Positions 28,427-37,123 of a DNA stretch of 64,000 nucleotides are shown here, piece by piece. This DNA comes from Fodinibius salipaludis (lineage in GTDB: Bacteria; Bacteroidota; Rhodothermia; Balneolales; Balneolaceae): the NCBI RefSeq assembly GCF_002287075.1, contig NZ_NSKE01000010.1, positions 81,419 through 145,418 on the forward strand, given 5' to 3'. A program made the position numbers and the translations under genes. The notes beneath the pieces were generated by a model. The model worked only from the letters and a program-made list of their open reading frames with translations. It was not told the DNA's origin and made no database searches. The stretch's first letter is position 1, and each line of letters opens with the position of its first letter.

Positions 28427-29668
28427 TCACACCGCTACACTCTCAGATTCTTCCTCATACGCTTCTTTCCCATTTGTCACAAGCTCTAAAGAATCATCAC
28501 TGATACCTCCATTTAAGGACTCCAGCTTTTCGGGATTAAATTCGATCCCCCACTTTCTCTTTTGGTAAGCCTGCCAATCATAGCCAAACAACCAAGACGT
28601 TAGTTTTCTTTTAAACCCATTAGTAGGGAACACTACGAGACTTGTCAGTATTACCGTGCCTAATAATATATTTACATTGATATTAAGAAGTGCCAAAGAT
28701 CCAATAATTGCTACCAACAACAAACTTTGACCATAGAGCAGCAGTGAAGCATGACTATGTGAAAGCCCCATTCGCAGTAGCTCGTGATGGACATGATCCT
28801 GACCCGGTTGAAATATAGAATTACTCCGACGCATTCGTTTAACCACTACACGCAACGTGTCAAAGAGTGGAAATCCTAATATCGCTACCGGTAGAATGGC
28901 CGATGCATTACCAAAAACAGAAGCAAATAACGGATCACCGCTTAATGCCACAAACTCTATGGTTTGCACCGCCAGTAAAAATCCCAATAGCATAGACCCC
29001 GTATCTCCCATAAATATGGAAGCAGGACTAAAGTTATAATACAGAAATCCTAACAGCGCACCAACCAGGCAAAACGAAAACATCGCCATGGGCAGTTGTC
29101 CCACATAAAGAAAACCGGCACCAAATATTACGGAGGCAATGACTCCAATTCCTCCTGCCAACCCATCAATACCATCAATCAAATTGATCGCATTAATAAG
29201 AACGATCACCGTAAAAAATGTTATCGGCACCGCCACCCAGAAAGGAATTTCGGCCAGCCCAAAAACGCCGTAGAAATTATCAATGACCATATCGCTCCCA
29301 AAGATAATCAATCCTGCAGCCGTTAATTGTGCCACAAGCTTCTTGGAAGCAGACAGGACCACCAAGTCATCTTTCAGACCTACAAAGAATAGAATAAGGA
29401 CAGCAGCAGCCAAGTACGAATAGCCTCCCAGGCTATTGGCCCACGGGCTTACGGAAAAACTGACTAAAAAAGCTGCACATATAGCAATGCCACCCAAGGT
29501 TGGTACCGCCTCGGAGTGTAATTTGCGATGATCATCCGGATGGTCAAACAAATGCTGCTTTTCGGCCACCCTCTTAATTATTGGTATAGCAAAATAGGAG
29601 ATCACACAGGAAAGAATAAAGATAACACCTAATGTCATCCCGCCATCTGGCAGTAACGTTTGTTCCAT
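28427..29668 (-). CDS. WecA/TagO-type undecaprenyl-phosphate GlcNAc-1-phosphate transferase
   Basis: 413 residues, about eleven membrane helices. It links a sugar-1-phosphate to undecaprenyl phosphate, the first step of lipid-linked glycan assembly. Signatures: DDHRKLHSEAVPTLGG (41-56), FFVGLKDDL with the catalytic Asp pair, NLIDGIDGLAGG, FMGDTGSMLLG and the HVHHELLRMG loop (His motif) that marks polyprenyl-phosphate HexNAc-1-P transferases. The charged C-terminal tail of about 60 residues is longer than in E. coli WecA. It is the last gene of the EPS locus and its only evident initiating transferase. Confidence 0.9.
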   Translation of the reverse strand: MEQTLLPDGGMTLGVIFILSCVISYFAIPIIKRVAEKQHLFDHPDDHRKLHSEAVPTLGGIAICAAFLVSFSVSPWANSLGGYSYLAAAVLILFFVGLKDDLVVLSASKKLVAQLTAAGLIIFGSDMVIDNFYGVFGLAEIPFWVAVPITFFTVIVLINAINLIDGIDGLAGGIGVIASVIFGAGFLYVGQLPMAMFSFCLVGALLGFLYYNFSPASIFMGDTGSMLLGFLLAVQTIEFVALSGDPLFASVFGNASAILPVAILGFPLFDTLRVVVKRMRRSNSIFQPGQDHVHHELLRMGLSHSHASLLLYGQSLLLVAIIGSLALLNINVNILLGTVILTSLVVFPTNGFKRKLTSWLFGYDWQAYQKRKWGIEFNPEKLESLNGGISDDSLELVTNGKEAYEEESESVAV

Positions 29669-30157
29669 ATACTATTTTTTTAAATGTGAAACGTCTCTAC
29701 TTGTTAAATTTGAATGTAATAATAACACTTTTGAAGCTGTAATACAATTTCATGTTAGAATTCTTTAATAAAAAGCAAGCATTAATCATAACCATTTAAA
29801 CAGTATTATAGCTGAATGTTCCGAACTTAGAAAAGAAATAGAGGAAACTGCAAGAGCTTTTGGGTATATAGCGCATGATAGATTCCTCCACACTACAACT
29901 TTGTCACTTTATTTCTCAGTTACTCCATCCCCCTGGAATACCACCATTATGACCCTCGGAAGATCAGAGGATTCTACAATACAGTAACTTAACCACCTAA
30001 TAACCCAATAACCAATTTAATGGTCATCCGACGTTAGTCATCGGTCCTCCATCCACCGTCAGCTTTGCAACTCTGTCCCTATGTTACTCTGTAACTTAGT
30101 TACTTTGTCACTTAATCACCGCCCTTCCCGTCATCCGTCGGCACACAGTGCCACAAA
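29669..30157 (+). repeat. Intergenic spacer with word repeats
   Basis: 29669-29880 is plain AT-rich sequence upstream of the WecA gene. From about 29885 to 30145 the G-poor words return (CAACTTTGTCACTTTATTTC, TAACTTAGTTACTTTGTCAC). No gene seen. Confidence 0.6.
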
Positions 30158-31534
30158 CTACGCCTTCCAAAAATGAATATCATTATCCGGCTCAATACCT
30201 TTCAATGCATTTCTGCTGTCAATAATACAATCCGACCATTCAGCAAGCTCCTCATAATCTATCACAGAGTGATCGGTAGAAATAACCACCGCATCATACC
30301 CTGACACTACCTCTTTATTCCAGGATATACTTTTGGTCCCGGTCCATTCGTCATGTTCCCGGGTAGGCTTAATCTCTGGAATATGCGGATCATAGTAAGA
30401 CACTTCAGCCCCGTATTCTTTGAGCAGATCCATAATCTTAAAGGTCGGTGATTCGCGCATATCATCTACGTCCGGCTTATAGGCCAGCCCGATAACAAGA
30501 ATATCACTACCATTCATCGGCTTTTTATGCGCATTGAGTGCTTTTAAGGTCTGATCAATCACATACTGGGGCATGGATGTATTAATTTCACCGGCCAGCT
30601 CGATAAATCGCGTGTTCTGCTCATATTCCCGCGCTTTCCAGGTCAGATAGAAAGGATCAATGGGAATACAATGGCCGCCCAAACCCGGGCCGGGAACAAA
30701 TTTCATAAAGCCAAAAGGTTTGGTATCAGCGGCGTCCAGCACTTCATGGACATCAATATCCATGTCACTGAATACCACCTTCAGCTCATTCACCAAGGCA
30801 ATATTTACCGCCCGAAACACATTTTCCGTAATCTTCACCGCCTCGGCTGTTTTGGTGTCAGACACGGGTACCGTCCGGACAATGGAGGTATCATACAAGG
30901 CACAAGCCAGTTCGATACCTTCCTTGGCATGCCCGCCAACCACTTTGGGAATACTGCCGGTATCAAAATTGATATTACCCGGATCTTCGCGCTCGGGGCT
31001 GTAGGCTACGTAAAAATCTTCTCCTGCCGTAAGACCTGACTTCGATTCCAAAATAGGAATAACCAACTCTTCGGTAGTACCGGGATAGGTGGTGGACTCC
31101 AAAATCACCAATTGTCCCTCACGGAGATGTTCTCCTACTGTCATGCACGTTTTTTCTACATACTGCATATCGGGCTCGCGGTGATAATCCAGCGGAGTAG
31201 GCACACAAAGCAGCAGGGCATCGGCTTCCGAAATGCGGCTGAAATCCGTGGTCGCATCGCACTTTTTACTATCGGCAAGCTTCTGCATCATCTCTTTGCC
31301 CAAGTGCTTGATGTACGGCCGTCCCTCTTTCAGACAATTAATCTTTTCTTTGTCGATATCGAATCCCAGCACCGGCATATCATTGCTGTGGAAGGTCCAC
31401 ATCAAGGGCAACCCCACATAGCCGAGCCCAACTATACCTACCGTATAATTTCTTTGTTTGATCTTGTCAAGTAGCTTCTGCAGGCGATCTGTCTTTTTTT
31501 CTTCTTGAATGATATTTGCTGAATCGGTACTCAT
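30158..31534 (-). CDS. Nucleotide-sugar dehydrogenase (WbpA/UDP-HexNAc 6-dehydrogenase type)
   Basis: 458 residues. It oxidises C6 of a UDP-sugar twice with NAD to give the uronic acid. An NAD-binding Rossmann motif VGIVGLGYVGLPL lies near 33-45; the central domain has PGPGLGGHCIPIDPFYL (near 288-304) with the catalytic Cys; a C-terminal UDP-binding domain includes GLAYKPDVDDMRESP. The GGHCIPIDPFYLTWKA form resembles WbpA (UDP-GlcNAc) more than Ugd (UDP-Glc). With the WecB-type epimerase it would give UDP-GlcNAcA or UDP-ManNAcA. A 35-residue charged N-terminal extension is unusual. Confidence 0.9.
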   Translation of the reverse strand: MSTDSANIIQEEKKTDRLQKLLDKIKQRNYTVGIVGLGYVGLPLMWTFHSNDMPVLGFDIDKEKINCLKEGRPYIKHLGKEMMQKLADSKKCDATTDFSRISEADALLLCVPTPLDYHREPDMQYVEKTCMTVGEHLREGQLVILESTTYPGTTEELVIPILESKSGLTAGEDFYVAYSPEREDPGNINFDTGSIPKVVGGHAKEGIELACALYDTSIVRTVPVSDTKTAEAVKITENVFRAVNIALVNELKVVFSDMDIDVHEVLDAADTKPFGFMKFVPGPGLGGHCIPIDPFYLTWKAREYEQNTRFIELAGEINTSMPQYVIDQTLKALNAHKKPMNGSDILVIGLAYKPDVDDMRESPTFKIMDLLKEYGAEVSYYDPHIPEIKPTREHDEWTGTKSISWNKEVVSGYDAVVISTDHSVIDYEELAEWSDCIIDSRNALKGIEPDNDIHFWKA

Positions 31535-31720
31535 TTATAATTGCTTTATTAAATTTGATGCTGAAGATAGGCAAGTTTAGAGAAAGTGTACATCAAAGAT
31601 CAAAAAATATTTTTTCTGCTTTTTGTGGGATTGTCCAGTTTTTGCAATCAATAATAGAAGTACATCTTTTCTCTTGACATAACCATGTATATTCATTTTT
31701 TGTGACTAAAGGTTTGTGGC

Positions 31721-31900
31721 GTTCATTTTGGCTTGATCCAAAATGAACCAAAAAATCAAGACTTAGAATTGTGAAACCTACTCCGGCCTGCAGGATTCAT
31801 GTATTTTAATGGTCCTTCAAAGGAATTAACTATTTCATTGTTACTGACCGGTATAAAATACATACCCGCATCCCTTGTCTTCCGCTCACAATTCTTAGGC
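31721..31900 (-). repeat. Structured element E1a (bulged hairpin plus pseudoknot tail)
   Basis: Read on the minus strand. Outer stem: 31885-31899 against 31762-31775 (AGAATTGTGA / TCACAATTCT core). Inner stem: ATGTATTTTA (minus arm at 31854-31863) with its perfect 10-bp partner at 31799-31808, the 5' arm having about four extra unpaired bases below it. ACCGG follows the 5' arm and GGACCATT precedes the 3' arm. Tail hairpin: perfect 11 bp (31721-31731 with 31738-31748) with loop ATCAAG, complementary to CTTGAT just upstream (31755-31760). Confidence 0.85.
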
Positions 31901-31911
31901 CTGTCCCCCCG

Positions 31912-32095
31912 CCATAATGTAATTGCTGGTGGGAAACCGAGGGCGTAGAGGATAATTTCGTACTGGTTCTTTACGTAGAAGTAAGCAATTTAATGTAACA
32001 GACCATTGAAATTATCCAGCCTGAGGTTTGGAACGTTTTCGCAATTCTAAGGCGGTCACTTTTTTAGTTCTTTTTTCGTGACTGAAAAAATGAAC
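31912..32095 (+). repeat. Structured element E1b
   Basis: Outer stem AATTGC (31921-31926) with GCAATT (32041-32046). Inner stem GGATAATTTC (31950-31959) with GAAATTATCC (32008-32017), perfect. GACCATT precedes the 3' arm; the ACCGG motif is degraded to ACTGG. Tail hairpin 32067-32095 with loop GTGACT, complementary to GGTCAC at 32053-32058. Its 5' end faces that of E1a about 12 bases away, forming a head-to-head pair. Confidence 0.82.
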
Positions 32096-32258
32096 TGCAC
32101 AACTGTATCATGAAAAAGTTACATCACCACCTATATTGACAAAAAAAATAATCAACAATTATTTAAAAATGGATAGATACTGAAACAAGTTCAGGATGAC
32201 ATGATCGTTACAACTTTGCAACTCTGTCCCTGTGTTACTCTGTTACTTAGTCACTCAA

Positions 32259-33362
32259 TCACTTAGTCACTTCAAGAATAGCCTTGACAATACGTTTCGC
32301 TGTATTCCCATCCCAATACAGCGGTTTCGGAAGATCAGCATTCCCAGCTACGCCATTTTGCAAATGTTTCTCAATATGATCCAAAATCACCTCCGGATCG
32401 GTACCTACCAGCGTATTCGTGCCCTCCGAAATAGTAATAGGACGCTCGGTATTTTCGCGGGCGGTGAGGCAGGGCACACCCAGCGCCGTTGTCTCTTCCT
32501 GGATGCCACCGGAATCGGTTAATACCAGCCGGGCATTATTCATTAGGCAGACGTTATCCAGGTATCCCACCGGCTCTAATAGGTGTAAGTTTTCAACAGA
32601 CTGCAACCGTTCCCAAAGACCAAACTTCTCGGCATTGTTTTTTGAGCGCGGGTGCACGGGCCAGACCATCGGCAGCTCTTGCGAAGTTTCTTCCAAGATT
32701 TTTACAAAATTGCTTAATGTTTCTTCCTGATCTACATTTGAAGGTCGGTGCAAGGTAACAAGCACATATCCTTTCTCTTTAATACCTAAATCTGATAAAA
32801 TAGTTGACTCATCCGAACGCTTTCGCATATTGAAAAGCGTGTCGATCATGATGTTACCCACAAAGCGGATCTTCTCCTCCGCAATACCTTCTTTGATCAG
32901 ATTCATATTGCCGTCGATAGAGGGCGTAAGCAAAAGATCGGCAATACTATCGGTAAGCACGCGGTTGATCTCCTCAGGCATATCGCGGTCATAGCTTCGC
33001 AAACCAGCTTCAACATGGGCAACCTTGATACCCATTTTATTGGCTACTATCGTACAGGCCATAGTCGGGTTTACATCACCCACTACCACCACCCAATCAG
33101 GCTGCTCTTTCTGCAATACTTTTTCGAACTCCACCATTACCTTAGCCGTTTGCTCTGCATGAGTACCGCTGCCCACTCCCAAATGGAAATCGGGTTTGGG
33201 AATGCCCAGCTCGTCAAAAAAGATCTTGGACATCTCATAATCGTAATGCTGACCGGTATGCAGCAGCTTTGCTTCGATCTCTTGATGTTTTTTGTACTCC
33301 TCTAACAGTGGCGCCACTTTCATAAAGTTCGGACGCGCACTAGCCACATTTATAATTTTCAT
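32259..33362 (-). CDS. wecB: UDP-N-acetylglucosamine 2-epimerase, non-hydrolysing
   Basis: 367 residues, GT-B-like fold. Interconverts UDP-GlcNAc and UDP-ManNAc in the cytosol. Signatures: ARPNFMKVAPLL near 9-20 (the usual form is TRPE-IK), HTGQHYDYEMS, VVGDVNPTMA, HVEAGLRSYDRDMPEEINR and DSGGIQEETTALGVP near 287. These are the UDP-binding and catalytic regions of WecB/MnaA. It lies upstream of the dehydrogenase gene in the operon, separated by the structured repeats, so the pair probably makes a HexNAc-uronic acid donor. Confidence 0.93.
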   Translation of the reverse strand: MKIINVASARPNFMKVAPLLEEYKKHQEIEAKLLHTGQHYDYEMSKIFFDELGIPKPDFHLGVGSGTHAEQTAKVMVEFEKVLQKEQPDWVVVVGDVNPTMACTIVANKMGIKVAHVEAGLRSYDRDMPEEINRVLTDSIADLLLTPSIDGNMNLIKEGIAEEKIRFVGNIMIDTLFNMRKRSDESTILSDLGIKEKGYVLVTLHRPSNVDQEETLSNFVKILEETSQELPMVWPVHPRSKNNAEKFGLWERLQSVENLHLLEPVGYLDNVCLMNNARLVLTDSGGIQEETTALGVPCLTARENTERPITISEGTNTLVGTDPEVILDHIEKHLQNGVAGNADLPKPLYWDGNTAKRIVKAILEVTK

Positions 33363-33407
33363 TATAACCTACTATAATTATCTGATTAATAATTTTAATT
33401 TCTGATT

Positions 33408-33505
33408 CTCAATCTCCCTATATCCCTCTTCTCCAAGAGGGACTTTAAGATACCTCAATGTATTAAAGAGTTCCTCTTTAGAAAAGGAGGACAGGAGGAT
33501 TGATG
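33408..33505 (+). repeat. Inverted repeat between WecB and DUF559 genes
   Basis: CCCTCTTCTCCAAGAGGGAC (33424-33443) is a short hairpin, and the larger unit pairs with GAGTTCCTCTTTAGAAAAGG near 33469-33488. It belongs to the CCCCTC/GAGGGG hairpin repeats scattered over the window. Confidence 0.6.
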
Positions 33506-33511
33506 ATAATG

Positions 33512-33868
33512 TCATTTTGGTAAATGATTTTCCAAAACCCGAATAGCATTGTCCAGGTCATTGTATACTTCTTTTTCTGAAAATCTAACGGTAGTATATC
33601 CCAACTCTTTTAATCGCTTATCCCGTGATTTATCCCCTTCATGTTTAAAATTATGGGAATAACCGTCTACTTCGACAATCAATTTTAACTTTCGAGAAAT
33701 AAAATCCACGATGTAATTATCAATGCAAAACTGACGATTAAACTGATAGCCATGGAATTTTTTAGCACGAAACACTTTATCCCAGAGAATCACCTCGCCT
33801 CTTGTGCCATCTTTTCGAAGGTTTCTGGCTAAATCTTTATGTTTTTTATTGTAGTGTGACTTGTTCAT
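33512..33868 (-). CDS. DUF559-domain protein (Vsr-like endonuclease fold)
   Basis: 118 residues. It contains the DUF559 core: LRKDGTRGEVILWDKVFRAK, then YQFNRQFCIDNYIVDFI and KLIVEVDGYSHN, where Glu, Asp and Asp/Glu fit a PD-(D/E)xK-type nuclease site. The family is related to very-short-patch repair endonucleases but has no proven reaction. It sits in the EPS operon 9 bases downstream of a glycosyltransferase gene, an odd companion that often hitchhikes in repeat-rich regions. Confidence 0.85.
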   Translation of the reverse strand: MNKSHYNKKHKDLARNLRKDGTRGEVILWDKVFRAKKFHGYQFNRQFCIDNYIVDFISRKLKLIVEVDGYSHNFKHEGDKSRDKRLKELGYTTVRFSEKEVYNDLDNAIRVLENHLPK

Positions 33869-33877
33869 AGCATTTAA

Positions 33878-35089
33878 TCATACTAATTCTTCCAAGGCAT
33901 CCAACATCTTTCGGGCTAATATTTTACGATCATAAGCTTTTGCCAACTTTGCCCCATTCCTCGAAATTCTTTTATATAATTCTTTATCTCGCTTAAGTAA
34001 ACCAAGCTTTTCTAAAAGATCATCCTTATTCTCCGGTTCAAAACAGATACCCGCTTCATATTCTTCAACGATTTCCTGAGCTTGCCCCTCTACTCCCAAT
34101 AAAATTGGCAACTCCATTGAAGCCGCCTCAAATATTTTGGAAGGGATGACCGTCTTAAAGGTATCCGACTTTTTAAGAGGAACTAAAGAAACATCAACCG
34201 CATCAAGGTAATCGGGAACCTTTTCTTTTGGAATAGGATCTACAAAAGTTACATTTTTGAGTTGCTCTTCCTCAGCTATTTTCAATAGACTCTCTTTTTC
34301 TGATCCATCTCCAATGAAAAGAAAGTGGATATCCAAATCTTCAATTTGACCGGCACATTCTAAAATAAAGTCTAAATTGTGAGCCATCCCGTGGGTACCC
34401 ACATAGCCCACGACAAATTTATTTTTGAGTCCTAACTCCTCACGAATACCACGACCGTCACTCGCTTCAACATCAAAAAGCTCTAAATTAGAACCATTGG
34501 GTATAACCAATTGTTTACCTGGACTTATACCCCGGTCACTCAAATTCTTTTTAAAAGCATCCGTGACAGGAATAACCTTGTCGGCACTGCGATATAAAAA
34601 AAGCTCAATACTTTCCAGACTATCATAAATAAACCCCTCTTTTAGGGCACCAACCGTTTTGATCGACTCAGGCCATAAATCACGCACCTCGAAAACCCAG
34701 GGCTTCCGTTTAAATTTTGATAACGCCCAGCCACTCCATGTCGTAAAGAATTGTGGAGAAGTAGCAATAATGATATCTGGCTTCTGGGATAAACCCGACC
34801 AAAATGAAGTTACCGCGAAGCTAAAATAATCCAGCGTGCGCTTTATAAACCCCTCATTGGATGTGATATAGCTCCATACCCGAATTACTTCAATACCGTC
34901 CACCTCTTCTTTCTGATGCCACTTATTCTGGTACCCCTCATACACCTCTCCCTGAGGAAAGTTCGGTGCACAGGTGATAACAGTTACCTCGTGACCTTCA
35001 TCAACCCATTCCCTACAATGTTCATAAGTACGCGTTGCCGGGGCATTTACCTCCGGCGGAAAATTGTCAGTGATGAATAATATGTTCAT
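33878..35089 (-). CDS. Family 4 glycosyltransferase (WbuB-like)
   Basis: About 403 residues from the ATG at 35089; an in-frame ATG seven codons upstream is weaker because homology starts at MNILFITDNFPPEV. GT-B fold: N-terminal domain with PATRTYEHCREWVDEGHEV, C-terminal domain with VVGYVGTHGMAHNLD (donor site) and PSKIFEAASMELPILLGVEG, the usual E-x7-E region. It is related to the WbuB family, which transfers amino sugars such as N-acetyl-fucosamine; the donor here is unknown. Cytosolic or membrane-associated, part of EPS repeat-unit assembly. Confidence 0.9.
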   Translation of the reverse strand: MNILFITDNFPPEVNAPATRTYEHCREWVDEGHEVTVITCAPNFPQGEVYEGYQNKWHQKEEVDGIEVIRVWSYITSNEGFIKRTLDYFSFAVTSFWSGLSQKPDIIIATSPQFFTTWSGWALSKFKRKPWVFEVRDLWPESIKTVGALKEGFIYDSLESIELFLYRSADKVIPVTDAFKKNLSDRGISPGKQLVIPNGSNLELFDVEASDGRGIREELGLKNKFVVGYVGTHGMAHNLDFILECAGQIEDLDIHFLFIGDGSEKESLLKIAEEEQLKNVTFVDPIPKEKVPDYLDAVDVSLVPLKKSDTFKTVIPSKIFEAASMELPILLGVEGQAQEIVEEYEAGICFEPENKDDLLEKLGLLKRDKELYKRISRNGAKLAKAYDRKILARKMLDALEELV

Positions 35090-35265
35090 AATGTTTTTAA
35101 CACAGGGCACTCAGAGGAAACACAGAGTATTTGACCCCATCTTATTCTTCCCCTATAAATAGGGGAAGAGACTCGCTAATCTATTCATAACTTTAATCAA
35201 CGAGTTTCCCTCCCTATCATAGGGAGGGATCAAGGGTGGGTCAACCATAAAGATGCTAATCTTTT

Positions 35266-36933
35266 TTATAACATCTCGTCCTCTATATTCAATGAAATTC
35301 TCGATTCTAATTCGCTGACAAACTGCACTTCAATTTTGGGGGCCTTAATATACTGATTATAACCGTTGGGACAATCATAGCTATACTTTTTTATCTTATC
35401 AGCCGATTCGAACTCTATATCAATTACCCCGACTTTTATACAATTATCCTCAACCGACAGCTCACCTAAAAGTGAAGGATGAAAATGCACATAAAACCTA
35501 CCCGCGGCACCCTCTTTTCCAACCAAGCGATCCTTAATACAAATATAACCTTCCTCCACCACCCATTTCCGTTCGTGAGTAATTCTCCAAGGCCGGTATC
35601 CATCGTGCGCAGCAATCAATTCCTTATCATTCTCAGCCTTAACCTCAACTCTTGCCCGACGCCCCACCCGAAAACCACTCCAGACTTCCGACTGCTCCTT
35701 GTCCCTGTACTGAACCGTATTATGAAAAGCCGTTGACCGCTCCTGCTGTCTACGAGCACTATTTTCATAGGTCGATATACCCGGATCGATAATAACCGGC
35801 TTGCCATCCATATATAAGACAAAAGAAAACGTATCGCTGTGGGCATGACCCGGCTGGTAATCAGGCCCAACTTCCCCAACATCACAAATTAGATTAAAAC
35901 GCTCTGTACTAAATTTCCGATATCCACTTTCTGATAGCTGTACGGACCTAGCTTTTACCTCTAATCGTTCGGCATAAACAAATAGTTCTTCGGGGCTTGG
36001 AGCAACGTCTTTCGCCCCATCATTGAATAAAGGCGGTTCTTTGATGGAAGACGGAGGACCGTTGACGAATAATTCTTCGCCGTCTTCTGTCCCCGGTCTG
36101 CAGTCAATTGTCATCTTATCAAGCCATCCCAGCATTAACCTAATTTTAGTTGCCAATTTTTCTTTCAGCCCGTCACTTTTCTTCAAACTATTACTTTCCA
36201 TCAAATTATAACAATCCATCAACCGCTCTAACAGAATACAATGATACATCGTCGAACGCTCAAAATGTCCGCCGTCATCCAATATCTGTTCTTCGAGTTG
36301 ATTACCTAAAATCTGCTCTGCTTTTTCATATAGTTCTTTATCCTGAAAGTAACAAGCCCCAAACAACAAGCTGCATCCATTTTCCAACAGGTGATTACCC
36401 AACAAATGGTATTCCAGGTTGTCCAGCAGAATTTGATATTGGCCATACAGGCTCGCATCTATTTCTTTTTCTTTAATATTATGCTCACTCAAAAACACGA
36501 TCCAGTTGATACCACGTAAGGAGATGGGATAAGGTTCAAGCCCCTCTCGATTACTTTCAATTTGATCTATAAATTCCCTAATCAGCTTTAATCCTTCTTC
36601 TTTTGTAAGATCAGGCTGACGAAGGTATTCAAAGTAGTTGAGGTTATACGCCCAAAGTTTTCCGTACTTGCTAACGTTCCAGTCAATAGTTTCTTCGAAA
36701 GTGTGTGGTTGGTTTAGAAAGGTAAAAGCTTTTGATGACGGACGACAGATGACGGACGACGGACAACCTTCAATTAGATTTAAGCTGTTACCTTCTTTGG
36801 GGATGGAAAGTGGATAGGTGTGGCCGGTGAGGTTGCGGAATTTATCGCGGAATATATACCACAGGCGGTACCGAATCTGGATCGGTTTGAGATGCTTAAT
36901 CGTCCTGTAATAAAGTCCTACCTTTTTGAACAT
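35266..36933 (-). CDS. Heparinase II/III-family protein
   Basis: 555 residues. An N-terminal alpha/alpha toroid domain (about 1-330, including IRYRLWYIFRDKFRN) and a C-terminal beta-sandwich domain (about 345-555) with GHAHSDTFSFVLYMDGKPVI. In EPS loci such proteins are thought to cleave or edit uronate-containing polysaccharide. There is no obvious signal peptide, so location is uncertain. Two stretches, LIEGCPSSVICRPSSKAF (near residue 55-72) and CRPGTEDGEELFVNGPPSS (near 275-293), are encoded by DNA that matches the intergenic word repeats, as if repeats had entered the gene in frame. Confidence 0.85.
   Translation of the reverse strand: MFKKVGLYYRTIKHLKPIQIRYRLWYIFRDKFRNLTGHTYPLSIPKEGNSLNLIEGCPSSVICRPSSKAFTFLNQPHTFEETIDWNVSKYGKLWAYNLNYFEYLRQPDLTKEEGLKLIREFIDQIESNREGLEPYPISLRGINWIVFLSEHNIKEKEIDASLYGQYQILLDNLEYHLLGNHLLENGCSLLFGACYFQDKELYEKAEQILGNQLEEQILDDGGHFERSTMYHCILLERLMDCYNLMESNSLKKSDGLKEKLATKIRLMLGWLDKMTIDCRPGTEDGEELFVNGPPSSIKEPPLFNDGAKDVAPSPEELFVYAERLEVKARSVQLSESGYRKFSTERFNLICDVGEVGPDYQPGHAHSDTFSFVLYMDGKPVIIDPGISTYENSARRQQERSTAFHNTVQYRDKEQSEVWSGFRVGRRARVEVKAENDKELIAAHDGYRPWRITHERKWVVEEGYICIKDRLVGKEGAAGRFYVHFHPSLLGELSVEDNCIKVGVIDIEFESADKIKKYSYDCPNGYNQYIKAPKIEVQFVSELESRISLNIEDEML
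36042..36114 (-). repeat. Word-repeat insertion inside the heparinase-like gene, site 2
   Basis: On the minus strand the words GACTGCAGACCGGGGACAG, AAGACGG and GTCAACGGTCCTCCGTCTTC resemble the CCGTCTTCAGTCCACCGTC and GTCCACCGTCGTC words of intergenic tracts (for example 20323-20345). The insertion keeps the reading frame. Confidence 0.6.
36734..36768 (-). repeat. Word-repeat insertion inside the heparinase-like gene, site 1
   Basis: On the minus strand CCGTCGTCCGTCATC is followed by TGTCGTCCGTCATC, the same words that fill intergenic tracts near 17130, 18990 and 26065. It is in frame and encodes PSSVICRPSS. Confidence 0.75.
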
Positions 36934-36956
36934 ACATATAAAATAAAAGCAGTGTC

Positions 36957-37083
36957 ATTCCGAGCGACAGTCAAGGAATCTCCTATTAATTATTCGCGTA
37001 GTATCTTAGGAATAACTACTCAACCACTTACAAACATTCTCATGGAGATTCTTTGGCTTCACTTCGTTTCGCTCAGGATGACA
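36957..37083 (+). repeat. GAGATTCTTTGG...AGGATGACA repeat
   Basis: Outer parts GTCATTCCGAGCGACA...GGAATCTCC and GGAGATTCTTTGGC...GCTCAGGATGACA are inverted relative to each other, forming a long imperfect palindrome upstream of the heparinase-like gene. It is of the same general type as the CCTACGCG repeat. Confidence 0.65.
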
Positions 37084-37123
37084 TCAACGTTGTTCTAAAG
37101 TTTTCCTCTGCGTCCTCAGTGTT

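Larger units (their letters stand above)
31535..32258 (+). other. 724-base gap in the EPS operon holding a head-to-head structured repeat pair
   Basis: No protein gene. 31535-31680 is AT-rich leader of the dehydrogenase gene. 31721-32095 is a pair of structured elements (listed separately). 32170-32258 is G-poor word repeat (TTTGCAACTCTGTCC, CACTCAATCACTTAGTCAC) reaching the WecB stop. Confidence 0.75.

Noticed and set aside
31535..31680. Riboswitch in the dehydrogenase leader
   Set aside because: No known riboswitch motif is recognisable in the AT-rich leader; the only strong structures belong to the dispersed elements further upstream.
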